The position numbers and the translations under genes were made by a program. 64,000 nucleotides of DNA from Abelmoschus esculentus (Eukaryota; Streptophyta; Magnoliopsida; Malvales; Malvaceae): the NCBI GenBank assembly GCA_035048815.1, contig JAUCBN010000023.1, positions 5,401,501 through 5,465,500 on the forward strand, in the 5' to 3' direction. The notes below the pieces were generated by a model. The model was not told where the DNA came from and did not search any database. It was given only the letters and a program-made list of their open reading frames with translations. This document shows, piece after piece, positions 1 to 12,155 of the stretch (its first letter is position 1; each line of letters starts with the position of its first letter).

Positions 1-308
1 TTATCACTTTTCTGTTAACTTTTTGGTGACATTCATTTATCGAGAATTAAATTTTTTTTTCGAGATTCGAATAGTGGAAAGCTTTATCAACACTAGGGAA
101 GCAATATATTGGGAAACATGGTCCATCCGACGATGGAAGAGAGATCGTTTTTACTTAATACTTAATCTTTGGGATACTTCTATGAAATGAATGTCGGATT
201 TGACTCAAAAAACAAGACAAAATAACTGGTAAAATTTGATGCCGAACGAAGATAGTGAACAATGTAACGATAACAATTTAATTATAACTTAGAGTGATGT
301 GCATTATA
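1..308. other. AT-rich sequence, no gene seen
   Basis: No open frame or repeat recognised. It lies downstream (minus sense) of the SWEET remnant, where the last SWEET exons would be expected, but no SWEET-like reading is seen here. Confidence 0.4.
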
Positions 309-690
309 TTGAAAACATATCCCTACCATGACAGCTAAAGTTGAGCCATACATATGATGCTAATACCACTTCCCATCAACCCTATTGCAACGGTTGGAGC
401 TTCACCTTCCAATGCCAACTGAGTCACAACAAAGGCGGCTGCCAGAAAACCCACATCTAATATCCCTACCAAAATCACTGTCTTCACCTGAAAACACAAC
501 AAAAAACACAAGAAAACTGAGATTTCTCCGAACTTAGGGTTTTGTTTTTCACGTTAATTTCGATTACCCTCATGTTGCTTGGAGCATAAACTAGGAACAA
601 AACAACATAAACAGCTTCGACAGTGATGCCGAAGCAATTGCCGGTCGCAACCAGGAGTCCTCCGGGCTTAGTCATCCCATAGTAAGTCCA
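309..690 (-). pseudogene. SWEET16/17-like sugar transporter remnant
   Basis: Two neighbouring exon pieces of a SWEET (MtN3/saliva) sugar uniporter are readable on the minus strand. The piece at about 690-575 reads WTYYGMTKPGGLLVATGN and then VEAVYVVLFLVYAPSNMR, typical of the end of the first MtN3 repeat. The piece at about 480-310 reads KTVILVGILDVGFLAAAFVV, the start of the second repeat. Near 353 one base is missing: the expected Ile-Ile-Met-Tyr-Gly-Ser motif becomes Ile-Ile-Cys-Met-Ala and a stop follows. The first exons (higher coordinates) and last exons (lower coordinates) were not found. The intron between the pieces is kept, so this is a decayed genomic copy and not a processed one. 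Assignment to the vacuolar SWEET16/17 clade is by remembered family resemblance. Confidence 0.75.
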
Positions 691-1565
691 TATAGTGGTG
701 GATTGAAAATTTTATTTAAAGATGAATATATAAATTTTTGAAATTTTAGAATGCACATATAAATTTTTAAAATTTTAGAGTCGCAAAATTTTAAATATTA
801 TAAAAATTTAAAGATTAATTTTAAAAATTAAAAAAGTTAAAGATAAATATGTAAATTTTAAAATTTTCAGGATAAACACATGCCCACCCTAAAGTAAAGC
901 TACATTTGCCGTTGAGTCCATAAACTTGAGTTCGACGACATGCAAATATATAGGAGGCTCTCGAAATCTTCGGTCGAATACATCTATGTTCTGAGAAAGG
1001 CGACATAGTTAATGGAGAAGATGAATAGCTGAAAGCCAGTATACTTTGATTCACGGCAAAAAAAACCATATCAAAGAATGAACAAGTGACGTCGGATGAT
1101 CAATATTGCAACAATCGGTAATGACTGAAAATCCAAATGGCAAAGAGATGAGTTCAAGAAACACAGACGATAAATGGAGAACAAGATCCAACGATAACAG
1201 CGGAATATGGACAACAACAGGATCTTTATTGACGAATGATACCATGTGAGAAAGGTGACATAGTTAACGGAGAAAATGAATGGCCGAAGATCGGTGTATG
1301 ATAGAGATGAATAACAGATAAAGACTATATTTGAAGATTAAATATAATCTTAGAATTTTATTGAAATTGAACCAATACAGAAAACAGAGTCAAGATGAGA
1401 TTGGATCTCAACCCAATGCATATACTTATAGTCTAAGTATACACCTCTAATAAACAACAAACTTATATAAACGGGCTAACTAAAAATTAACAATCAACCT
1501 AATCTTAATTATCTAATACATGTCAGAATATTATGATATACGTCTGATGCAAATATTTTTAAATT
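691..1565. other. Intergenic, AT-rich, with a degenerate direct repeat
   Basis: No convincing gene. Around 700-870 the sequence repeats variants of taaatttttaaaatttta. A block of about 50 bp at 994-1042 (gagaaaggcgacatagttaa...) recurs in altered form at 1248-1300, so part of this stretch is an old duplication or a transposon relic of unknown type. Confidence 0.4.
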
Positions 1566-2225
1566 AAAAGTGTTCGAGAGTAGTTCTAAAAAATCTAATT
1601 CTCCTAAAATCTTTCACTGCTGCAGATTTGTTTTTTCTTCTTCTTTGAGTGTCGACGGCGGTACTAATTTTAATATTGGTTGCTGTCCGCCGGACTCTAT
1701 CGTTTTCATTTTTTATTAATAAATAATTCTACTCTTGTGGCATGATCTACTCTACCTTTTGGTACGTTTCTTCTGTCGTTTGGCATCTTTTTTTTGTTTT
1801 GTTTTTTAATGTTGGATCTGACGATGCCACGACTGATCAAGATGACGCTTATTTGTTATCATGATGATCTTCCTTGCTTTGGACCCTCAGATTGAATATG
1901 GATATGCGGTTTACGCTCGTGGATAGTTTATCGCGACGCTCAGTTCTAATCTGCGTTTCTCAGTGATCTTTCATAGATTAATCTCCTTTTGTAGTTCATT
2001 TACTGATGCAATCAGATTTGTTCGTATCTATCTTTTCGATCGAATCTTTGAATAAGTTTTAAAATTTTTCCATGTATGATCCTTGTCTGATCTAGAGTGA
2101 CTAGTTTTAAGAAAATGTTCATATTATATATTTAGTTTATAATGCTAATTGTAAACCATTATTGTAATATTAAATATTTTCTTGTTAATAAAATTAGCTG
2201 CATCTGTTAAAAAAAAGTGTTCGAG
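1566..2225 (+). mobile_element. Non-LTR retroposon insertion (LINE-type tail) with 13-bp TSD
   Basis: The 13-bp direct repeat AAAAGTGTTCGAG lies at 1566-1578 and again at 2213-2225. The roughly 634 bp between them ends in an A-run directly before the right repeat. Target-site duplication plus 3' A-tail is the signature of target-primed reverse transcription, so this is a LINE-mobilised insert in plus orientation, probably 5'-truncated. No coding domain is readable in it. No pol III A/B boxes were recognised, and the length is large for a SINE. It could be a LINE 3' end or a processed transcript. Confidence 0.75.
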
Positions 2226-2983
2226 TAACATAACTTTTAAATGCGAAAAAAAAACACTCATTTAATCCTACATTGGAGAAAGAAGAACAAGAACTGAGAT
2301 AACATTGCATGCATGAAAAACATACACTTTAGACTGATCATAATCACGTGTGTATGTATATGAATATTTATAGTACGGATCTAAATAAATATTTGAGGGT
2401 AAATAAATATAAAATTTTAAATCTTTTAATTTTTTTTAAAATTTCAAGATAATTATAAGTTATAAATATTAAAAAATTTTAAAAAATTAAAGATGAATGT
2501 ATAGAAATTAAAAATTCAGAGTAGACATAGACCTATCTTACATTTACATCCACCTTTATATATGTATATGTATAATTGAAAGAAAAAAGATCAAAACAAT
2601 TCAATTGATGGAGATTTTTTTTAAATAATCCAATTCAACAATAAATTTTAAAATATATAAAATTTTTATTTATATTTAAAATTTTAATCCAATTTTTTAA
2701 TGCAAGTGACATAGAATCATGTTCACGTGACGTTATCTCTGTATATAACGTCGTTATATATTATAAAATAAAATAAATTTAAATATTTTATAATAATTTA
2801 ATAAATTTAGTGATTGTTTTATGATTTTTATAAGTATAGTGGTCAAATAATCATTTCAGTATAATTATTGACCATTCGTTGTAGTTTACCAAAAATCAAC
2901 TGAAAGTACACTTACAGAGTGACACTGCTCACGATAGCAAACAATAGGAAAAAAAGTAGAGAGAAGCATAACATCGGCATCAA
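2226..2983. other. AT-rich intergenic sequence and promoter side of the dynein light chain gene
   Basis: No gene seen. Long A/T tracts dominate 2390-2820. The stretch just before 2984 should hold the 5' UTR and promoter of the next gene, but no clear TATA box could be chosen among many TA-rich motifs. Confidence 0.35.
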
Positions 2984-4436
2984 ATGAGCAGTGAAGAAGC
3001 AAAGAGAAGCATCACCGGAGCTCCGACGATGAAACCGACAACCGATGAGCGAAAGCATTCCTCGGCGCTTACTTCAGAATCGACTTCTTCACCAGCAAGA
3101 AAAATCGTCATCAAAAGCGCCGACATGAAAGACGACTTGCAAAAAGAAGCTGTCAATATTGCTATCTCCGTTAGCTCTCTTTTTTCTCTCAAACTTCCAT
3201 TTTCACTCGATTTTAATGGTTTTCGATTCGATTTCGTTTCTGGGTTTTGTTCATTTGATCTTGATTTGTTAATATCTGCTTATAAATTTGTTAATTGTGG
3301 ACTGTTTCTTCTTCTTCTTCTTCTTCTGGGTTTTCGATTAGGCATTTGAGAAGAACAATGTAGAGAAAGATGTAGCGGAGCACATAAAGAAGGAATTCGA
3401 TAAGAGACATGGACCCACTTGGCATTGCATCGTGGGTCGAAATTTTGGTAACCCTAATTCCCATTTGGATTTAATCTATCTATTTTGATGTGTACTAATT
3501 AGTTTGGTTCAAGTAATGCTGCTATTTGAGTTGAATCAAAGGAGATCTAGGCTTAAAAGAGATTAAAATTTCCATTTAATTTATCTGTTTCTGGAGCTGT
3601 ATTGTGATTATTTCTGCATTGCTATGGAATTTCTGGGTTAGGATCAACAAGTAATTTAGTAGATTTGTGTTTTTGATGCAAGGGAATCCTCTGAGTTTCG
3701 GTCTCGAACTTTATCTGGTTCTTCAATGGATGATTTAGTAACTATTGTTTTCAGTCATGAGTATGGCGTAATCTGTCTGCAGTGCAATCCCAATTTATCT
3801 TTTGTTGTTATATTTCAGTTTTTGTTTTAGTTTTTAATGGATTTCATAGAGCCTGGTTTCATTAGGGGTGTGAGTATGGCCGTGGTTGTGTGTGGATTTA
3901 CTCCCAATGTTGCCAACGGCGCTAGTCGTACTCAAAGTGCTATGACCTCTATATAGCTCAAGGCTCAACGCCCCAAAAAAGCACAGGCTAGTAGTAGTTC
4001 ATCGGAGTGGTCAATAACCTATTTGATACTTCAAACGGTCTTGTCGCTATGCTATTTCCGTTTAGTTGACGGAATTAATGTTGGACTTATATTTTATATT
4101 GTACATTAAATGTGTTACTTGTTTTTCTAGTGAATAAGGAAGTTGTTGGAAGTGGGAACTTCCAACTTTCGGCTTCAAGTTTAATCCTTGCAACATATGT
4201 ATAGATTATAACGTTTTCTTTCAGGTTTCTTTATGTGATGAATATTTCCTTGGAAGGTCTTCTTGGATTTGTTGAAAACAAATTCGAATGAAAATTCCGT
4301 CCACGCTACCAAACCATGTTGCATTAACATTCGTTTCTTTCATGTTGCTGCAGGTTCGTATGTAACTCATGAGACAAACCACTTTGTTTATTTTTATTTA
4401 GATCAGAAAGCGGTTTTGCTCTTCAAATCCGGTTAA
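2984..4436 (+). CDS. Dynein light chain, LC8 type (DYNLL-like)
   Basis: Three exons join to 124 residues: 2984-3169, 3342-3447 and 4354-4436 (TAA). Introns follow GT-AG and phases agree. The protein has a Ser/Thr/Lys-rich head of about 40 residues and then the LC8 fold: KIVIKSADMKDDLQKEA, then FEKNNVEKDVAEHIKKEFD, TWHCIVGRNFGSYVTHET and FVYFYLDQKAVLLFKSG, which matches the LC8 C-terminal beta-strands almost exactly. LC8 proteins are dimeric hubs that bind short linear motifs in partner proteins. Flowering plants lack dynein heavy chains, so here the role is as a hub and not in a dynein motor. The N-terminal extension is longer than in the roughly 90-residue animal LC8, as is common in plants. 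Intron 1 contains a (CTT)n tract just before its acceptor, at about 3306-3327. Intron 2 is about 0.9 kb. Identification is firm; the cellular partner is unknown. Confidence 0.92.
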
Positions 4437-5255
4437 TCATGTTTGTTATAATGATGAAGAGTGGTGATCATGATGATCTTGAGATCAATAGGCTTTTATG
4501 TGACCTAGCTCCGGTTAGAATCCGGATGTTTTAAGCCGAATCATACATTGTTTGTTTGTTAATCCTCTATCCTAAAGTTCTTGTGCCTAACTTGTATATT
4601 TACAACGCCTGAACTTGATTTGAACCATGGATGTCAATTACAGTCTTGTTGATTACGATTTCTTCGGTGTTGTTCTCTTTTTGTTGTTGTTGTAGTTTTA
4701 GAGTATTGGTATTCCTTACTAGGTCCCCTTCGGAGGGGTACGGTGCTGTTAAGGCACTTCGAAATCTTCAGCCACCGTGCATTCGACCAACAGGAGCCTA
4801 TTGTTGTTTCATTTGGACATTTGAAATTGTTCCTACACCTACTCTCCACGCTGCAAATTCCCTGTCTCTGCCAACACACACACATATCAGTTAAGCTTTA
4901 CTTGACATGGCTCATTAACGTTTCAAGTCAAGCTCGAAATAAAGTCGAATCAACTCAAATCAAGCGTTGATCTAATTTTAACTGAATCAAGCTTTAGTTA
5001 CCGAGGAGCTACTCAATTCAATTAGCACTCGATTTACGTTATTGAAAATAAACAAATTGGTGTTATTGTTACATAGCATGAGTGCAAAATCTACAAGGAA
5101 AACAGGTCGTTGTACCACCAATAATAATACAAATTCATAGCTACCATTGTCGAACAATCTGAATCTATGGTCAGGAATCTTCACAGCTATTCAGCTGAAC
5201 TGTTGAATTGCTGCAACGAGAGAAGACTGCCCTAACTTCTATACTATATTTTATG
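4437..5255. other. Convergent 3' intergenic region
   Basis: Lies between the 3' ends of the dynein light chain gene (+) and the CAP-H2 gene (-), so it should hold both 3' UTRs. Open frames at 4631-4970 overlap one another on both strands and show no family resemblance. Short tcaagtcaagctcgaa-like repeats occur at about 4920-4990. Confidence 0.4.
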
Positions 5256-8200
5256 TCACAGTGCTGATTGCAAGTCCACAGGTTGGACCAATCGAGAACT
5301 TCGTCTCCTCTTGCTTTCTGGACTGCACCTTACACCACCAAACTTTCCAAGCTTAACAGACGATTTGCAATTCTGTTGTGATGACAACTTCGCTGAACCG
5401 TAATCTGAATCCGAACCAACCGGTAGACATGTCTTGGGTGAAGATATATTTCTATCGCTTTTTCTGCGTTTTCTACTCAAGGGTGATTTAACTCTCTTTT
5501 TGGGCATTCGAAGTTCCACTCTTCTCTTATCATGCTTGAGGAGTCGAACATGGAAAGGGTTTACATCCGTATAACAAACAGACTCATTTCCGTGAAGTCC
5601 GATTCGATCTAAACCGACATCTCCATTGTTCACCTGTGTGAAAAAAGTAAAGTTTCGTGCGAGTGTCACTACAACAATTTAACTAACCTAGTTCTAGCTA
5701 GAAAGAAAGAACTCACTACAATTACAAAGATTTGCTTAGAAATGAGAGAGAATTACCAATTGGAGAAGTGCAGAAAAGGATCGAGCAACATCATGCTTTT
5801 CTTGACCCTTAACGAGATCACTGAACGGCATGACATCTCCTTTGTCGGATTCAAGTGAGAGTTTGTGAAGTATTCTTTCACCGGACTCGTGAATATCAAA
5901 TGGAGGATGTGAATCCTATTAAAAACAAAAGCCATCCTTTTAATCAACAGGAAGAAAATAACAAAACTTATGTAGAGCAATGACAGATGAAACATAAGCC
6001 AACTTTAATTACCTGCTCTTCCAAGTTGTGCTCAATTTTCTGTTTCCACGATGAAACTCGAGCAGCAACTTCAGTTTGCTTCTCGTTTTCAGCTATGCTG
6101 GCAAGCAGAGCATCCTGCAGGAAAAAATTACATGCAACTCATTCAAGCAACAATTTGGGATCAAACTATAGTTCAACGCATATATTATAATGCCAAGCCT
6201 GAGCTAACTGGCAGAAATTATGATCATCACTTTCCTTTAACAACACATGGAACAAGAGTGAGCTCTCCAAATAAGATGTAGGACAACCGGAAAAACAAAG
6301 TATATAGGCATTGAGAAAATAATTCCAGAGATAAATCGTATATGTGAGAATCAAGAACTTCTATTCTCTAAACCAGTCAACTTGTTGATGGAGCCGGTCA
6401 GGTATTCAAGCATTTCTCTCCCTCTTAAGAGAATTTTTAAGAATACGATCCCGAGTAAAGCAGAAATGCAGAAGGGATAAATAGAATCTGTGTTCCACGA
6501 CAAATGATTGGAAAAGGTTATCTATTGTTTGCTTATTGCAAGTGTAAAGACGGACTCTGCTTACCAGGTGAGAGCGGCAGAGATCTTCCAGGCTTGCTTG
6601 AGAACACGGATCTTCATTGTCAAACATTTCATTCTTTCCAAATTCAGCATCTCCATCCCCATACTATGAAAAAGATCAATAAATAAGCATTAAGCAAAAA
6701 CAGAAAAACTCACTTTCTAGTGGGTAGATATAACACGAATCAAATCACTGATATGCTAACCTTCGTATTCGTGAAAGGTAAATCTTCATCCATAGGCATG
6801 TTCTCTGGTATGCCAAAATCAGGTCCACCGAAATCAACATTCTCATCATTATACCCATTGTCTTCGTTATCTTCTTCGAAACTAGGAAAAGCATTAGCAG
6901 CTCCAGTTCCTCGCCCAGTTAGTGATTGACGAAGCTGAAATAACAGAACTTGTTTTACAAATCAACCATTCATCACCTTCACCTATGCTAAACTCTTAGT
7001 AATTATACCTTTTCATATAATGGAGGAGACTTAGATTCCCTTTGTTTTTCAGTGGCATTCTGCAGCCTCTCCCATATTTCTGTAAGTTCGGGACTAATGG
7101 TACCATGCAATCTAGCGAGTGGAAACAAAGTAGTTATAGGATTACTCTTTGTAGAATTTACCATATTCTTTCTGGAAGCTTTTACTGCTTGTGAAGGAAA
7201 AACCAAAACATACGATTAGGTACCAGCCAAAATTATATAGGTAGAAAAAAAAATCATGCAATAAACCAAAACTTGACTACCTTTTCTGAAAGGCCTCACT
7301 TTCAAGTTTCCGAGTTCATGTGGATTCAGAGGTTTCCATGGATCATTATCGTCATCATCTGAATCATCTAAGTCTCCAGGTTCTGAATGCCTATCATCCG
7401 TATCAAATCCATGATCTACATTTCCAAACTCATCAGCGGCAGACGGATCAGGCCCCATATTACAGTCATTAACACCAAAATCGCAATCAACCCTAGGAGT
7501 TTGATTAACATTAGTATACTTATTCTTTCGGTATGATGATTTGTGTGCACTTCCCCCTGAACGCCATGTGGGAGATTGAAAGGTTTTGCGTCTTGAAGTA
7601 TCCCTATTAGAGCCATGTTCACCTTTACCAGCATCATTACCCTTCAAATAATCATCGACTGCTACAGAATCATATGGATCTAACAGAATAAAATCCTGGT
7701 AGAGATCAATTGTTGCCAACTACAACCAAAAATATATGCATACCAAAACAAAGGGTTAGGCAACACAGTTAGTATAACTTCATCATACTATCGAGTGAAG
7801 CAACTATAAATACCAGATAGGACTCTAACTCGCTGCCATCACCAGAAGTGTCTAAGCAATCACCTTCCAAAACAACTAAATTTGCAGGGGGCTTCACAAA
7901 ATGGTTAACCAAATTGTCTTTGTTGGACGAACTATCTAAGCTAATCTTCACTTCCACTGCAAATGTAAGCACTCAATTTAAGCAGATGCTAGCATTATAA
8001 TTTCAACCAAATGGGGGGCGGGAGTTGGTGGTTTAAGGGTCACCTGGGATGTCATCTGACTCCCAAAATTTATCATGCTCCTCATCCGAAACAGCATGTG
8101 CAACACTTTGTTCGGTCTGATCCAATGCACCATCGGGTTGGTTCTGTTGCCTTTTTTCAAACATATGCATCATTTTTAAGAGAAATACTTCATTTCAGGA

Positions 8201-8674
8201 GTAACCCTTACTGAAATGGAAGAAAAGAAGTTCGAAACAACACAAAAACAAAGAATTTGGGAAGTAAAAGAAACCTCTTTTGGGAGAGAAACTCCAAAGC
8301 ATGCAAAACCAAGTTGTATAGATACTCGACTTTTCGGCCATACACTTGAACTGAACCCTGAAGCAGCAATGCAGCTACATAGAAAAATTAAAGCATAAAT
8401 ATAAATTAATTAGAAAACCCAGCAAGAATTTAAAAGAAAAAAGATTGTATTTTTAGGGTAAATTGAAAATTAAGGCAGAACCTTCAGCGAAATTCACTGA
8501 GCTATGTCCTTCATCATCTTCGGATCCAGTAATTTCACCGGAGCAAATCTTCAAGAGATAGTCTTCAAGCTTTTTCGCAAGATTGACTTCCCAATTAGCT
8601 TCCAAATCACGCTCCGGCTGGACTCCATGGAACTTCCCAAAACCACCACCACCGGAACCTCCACCTCCGCTCAT
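5256..8674 (-). CDS. CAPH2: Condensin II complex subunit H2 (CAP-H2 kleisin)
   Basis: Eleven exons were joined by eye: 8674-8482, 8374-8275, 8150-8044, 7956-7814, 7719-7281, 7187-7009, 6934-6761, 6663-6565, 6114-6013, 5915-5757 and 5633-5256. They sum to 2073 nt (690 residues plus stop), with all phases agreeing and all junctions GT-AG. The N-terminus, after a Gly-rich start, reads VQPERDLEANWEVNLAKKLE and later VNFAEAALLLQGSVQVYGRK, VEYLYNLVLHALEFLSQKR, the CAP-H2 N-terminal domain. The centre is acidic (Asp/Glu runs near DDSDDDDNDPWKPLNPHE). A conserved helical part PELTEIWERLQ and a basic, Ser-rich tail follow. CAP-H2 is the kleisin that bridges the SMC2/SMC4 heads and recruits HEAT subunits CAP-G2 and CAP-D3 in nuclear condensin II, acting in chromosome compaction and in keeping centromeres dispersed. 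Length fits plant CAP-H2 (about 680-700 residues). Start chosen at the Met before the Gly-rich run. Weakest point: small exons were placed without transcript support. Confidence 0.9.
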
Positions 8675-10259
8675 CTTCTTTCGTCCTAGTTAGGGTTTAG
8701 CTTTAGGTTTGTTTTGGAGTTGACGGTGAGTTGAATTCATTTGATGCGAAAAAACAGGTTTGGGGGGTGGACAAATTTTGGGTTTCTTCTGTTTGTTTTC
8801 CGGAAATTTTGAGAGAAACAGAAGGAAAGTTATGAACTTTAGTGCAAGAAAACACCAGTGGATAAGAGCGAACAGATAGAAAGAGAAAATTCAAAAACTC
8901 TGGAGGGACTAATTTTCCCGCTGAGTTGAAAAGTCTGCTCTTTTTTTTTTTTCTGTTTGGTGAGAACAAGTAAGCATTGGGCTGGACTTTGACGTGTCCA
9001 TGGCAGACCTATCTTCTCGGCCCGGGTTTTACGGTTCAAGTTTCGATAACTCGGAACGCTATGGCTTGGATTATAATTTTAATTAAATCTTATAAATATA
9101 TATATTAAGTAGTATAATTTCTTCATATTTTTTAATTCATTACACTTCAAAACATACAAATCTTAAAACATCAAAACAAATACTATCTAATATTAAATCT
9201 CCAAAAAAATATGATAAATTGATAAATTTAGTCTTGCTAACGATAAACAAATCACTTTAAACTATAATTAGGGATGAAGCTACCGGTAAAACTCGTCTAC
9301 TTCTTTTTTATACTTCTATTTGTGTTTTTATTTTAAACTAAAGGGTTTAAGATTTAGGGTTTAGATTTTAAAATTAATGATTGTTGTTAGGGTTTAGGGA
9401 ATTAGAGATAAAATATATTTTTTAGAGTGCAAGGTATAGGGTTTTGGATTTCGAAAATAAGGGTTAGGGTTTAAAATTTAATTTTTTTAAAAAATTCAAT
9501 AGGAGGAATAGACAGAGGCATGATAAGAAGGCATAGGATTCTTACCCCGAAGCTACGTTGTGCATGGAAGGACCCTTGCCCCTCTCAAATCGCTTTGGTA
9601 TAATTACAAATATGAGGTCCCTCTTATTTTAAATAGTAATAGAATAAGGTCTTTACCCCTCTAATTTTTAGATTTAAGATCCTAATAGATCTTTGTCACT
9701 CATAATATTTGATCTCAGTTTCGTCCCTGACTATAATAATAGAACAAATAACAACATCAAGAATAAAATCTAATTTTGTAAATTATCGAGACACTCTATG
9801 TATAATTTTTGAGATCCATACGAAAATTTATATGAGTATAATTCAAAGATCCATATGATGTGAATGTTGCAATCCTCGTTTTCAATTTAAAATTTTTCTC
9901 GTCCTCAAACTACTCACCTCAACAATTTTTAATTTTTCAAGTAAAGATTTACTTAGGAAAAAAATGTGACATAAAAAAATTATTAAAATAGATAGTTTTT
10001 AGTTATTGATCTCATGGACACGTGATGAGATTGACCCATGATATAATTTTTCTTTTAAACGATGATATGACAGGACACATGAAATGCTCCTATAATACCA
10101 TACGATGCATCCATGGATATTCTTTATTAGAATTAATTAAGGAATTACAATAATTTATTAGTAATACGCGTCTAATAAAGTGTAAAAGACTTTATTAATT
10201 ATAATATTTAAAAAATAAAGTATTAATATTTATAACAACAAATTATCAATAATTATAGT
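8675..10259. other. CAP-H2 promoter side and AT-rich intergenic sequence
   Basis: 8675 to about 9060 should contain the CAP-H2 5' UTR and promoter (minus sense). The open frames there (8703-8969, 8839-9039) show no family resemblance. Beyond 9060 the sequence is strongly AT-rich, with one copy of a TTTAGGG-like repeat at about 9290-9540. No gene seen. Confidence 0.4.
9290..9545 (+). repeat. Dispersed repeat with degenerate TTTAGGG motifs, copy 1
   Basis: Contains irregular agggtttaagatttagggtttag-like motifs and then a unique-looking tail (gaggaatagacagaggcatgataagaaggcata). The same head-to-tail order recurs at 11080-11230 and 11240-11490 (+) and inverted at about 12850-13030 and 13060-13270. 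It is therefore a multi-copy repeat family and not a true telomere array. Confidence 0.6.
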
Positions 10260-11079
10260 ACCGAACCTAGGATCAGGATTTAGTCCCCACTCCCCACCAA
10301 CTAAGAACACAACGACGATAAATCACTAGGTTTGAGCAGAAATGATCTTTTAGATATTTTTCTATCGAGACGGTTCAAAGATTTTGGGACTTTTGTGTAA
10401 TTTATTTAAACGTATTTCTTAAAAGTAATTATTTATAACTCGCGATAATTCTAAAAATGTGACATTTATAAGTAATTGTCTTTTTTAGAGCTTTTGTGCG
10501 ATCGTTTTTATTACGTTTGTGCAGAACTTTATAAGTTTTATAAAAACAATAAGAATAATCAATAAGATTCTACAATCAATTATCACATTTAAGACATAAT
10601 TATAACGTAGAATTTTGAAATTAATATCATCTAGTGAATGTAGTTTATTAAAATTTTGATTCCCTTCTTCTTTAGAAGATCCTATGCTGTAACTCTTATC
10701 GCGCATGTCCAGAATTCCACTGCTATTATATTGGTCAGGTCGGCACCGGATCTCCGATTATTGAACTCGACGTACCAAAGGGTATCGAGGGAAAAGTTGT
10801 CGTTCCAACACATCTACCCCTTTGGGGGTGATATGTCGTCCAGCTGAGATTGCATGATGATAGTCCTTGAGAAATGTTTCCACCGCCGATCGAGTACGTC
10901 TTGTTTCTCGCCTTCACTGACAGGTAGTTATGGGCACTATTAATGATGTAGTACAGAGCACGAAGCCAAACTCCAAGCAACAATTTTAGAGCATGATATA
11001 GTTTGGAGTGGTCAAAGATGTAAATGAAGGTGCTTAAGATAGTACGGTACCTATAATATTGTCGATGAAAACTGACCAA

Positions 11080-11500
11080 TTTAAGGTTTAAGTTTAGGGT
11101 TTAAGAAATCAGAGATATTTTTAGAATATAGGGCTTAGGATATAAGAAATAAGAGTACTTAAAATTCAATTTTTTATCAATTTTCAATGAGAGACATGGA
11201 TGAAGGCATGATAAAAAGGCAGAAAATTTTTATACATGACTTAGCGTGATGCAAATCGTCTATATTTTTCTCATACATCCATTTATTCTCTACTTCAAAT
11301 TAGAGGTTTAACGTTTAATGTTAGAGGTTATGGTTAGGATTTAGAAAATTAAGAGTATGATGTATTTTTAGGATGTAGGGTTTATGATATAAAAAATAAG
11401 AGTTAAGGTTTAAAATTCAACTTTTTAGAAATTTTCAGTAGGAGACATAGATGGAGGCATAATAAAAAGGCAAAAGATTTTTACCCTGTAAAGTAGTGAC
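11080..11500 (+). repeat. Dispersed TTTAGGG-like repeat, two adjacent copies
   Basis: Two head-to-tail copies (about 11080-11230 and 11240-11490), each with a taggg-rich part followed by aaaattcaac/atttttta and gacatagatggaggcataataaaaaggca-like sequence. Same family as 9290-9545. Located inside the decayed pectinesterase copy. Confidence 0.6.
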
Positions 11501-11607
11501 AGATGAAGCCTTATTCTAGGGTGTGTACAAGTTTATCATGAATTTTTTAAATTTTATATATTTATTTTTAATTTTTGTAAATTAATTCTTAAATTTTTAT
11601 AATATAT

Positions 11608-12040
11608 AAAGTTTATACCCACTCACTTTTATTCTTTGATTGTCCATTTTCTAAGCAGTTTTGGAGGTTGAGTCTATGTTGCTGCGACATACGTCGGGAG
11701 GTCTTGAACTGGCCTGAGGAGCTCTCCTGGGTGGTGTCCAGGTTCAAAGGAAGGTCAGTTGCCGTTTTGATCGGTCGACTTGCATGGCAGGCTTCTCTAT
11801 ATTTGATATGGGAAGAACGTAACCGTAGAGTTTTTCGAGGAGTACAGAGGTCTTGCATTCAGTTGTTTGATTGTCTAAAGGATATTATACGCATTCGTTT
11901 ACATCATAAAAATATTAGGATACGAAATGTACAAGGCGATTTATTAGTTGCTTGGGAGATTAGTTTGTAAATGAGTAGCAGTTTTTACTTTTTTAGATTA
12001 ATGAATTATAAAGCTTATCCAAAAAAAGTTTATACCCACT
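11608..12040 (+). mobile_element. 5'-truncated LINE (zf-RVT end) with 16-bp TSD
   Basis: A perfect 16-bp direct repeat AAAGTTTATACCCACT flanks the insert (11608-11623 and 12025-12040). The 401-bp body reads open in plus from its left end: SLLFFDCPFSKQFW, then WPEELSWVVSRFKGRS and IWEERNRRVFRG, stopping at 11970. That is the zinc-binding zf-RVT segment found at the C-terminus of plant LINE reverse transcriptases. A short 3' UTR and A-run end at the right TSD. The element was cut short at the 5' end during insertion, which is usual for LINEs. It interrupts the pectinesterase pseudogene region. The perfect TSD argues for a fairly recent insertion. Confidence 0.9.
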
Positions 12041-12155
12041 ATAAAATATATATATATATATTTAAATAAAATTTTAGATCCGCCATTAATATAAAAGGTG
12101 TCTCAGTAGCCATCCATTTGACAATTGTGGAAGCTGGCTTGATCACCTTTTGGAC

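Noticed and set aside
3184..3349. Extension of the dynein light chain first frame into a hydrophobic tail
   Set aside because: It is intron read-through. The exon 2 acceptor at 3342 restores the LC8 protein.
9290..9545. Interstitial telomere array
   Set aside because: TTTAGGG words are irregular and joined to a constant non-telomeric tail repeated elsewhere in the window.
10735..11079. 114-codon minus frame as a gene
   Set aside because: It overlaps the decayed pectinesterase copy, reads in a mixed frame and has no start context.
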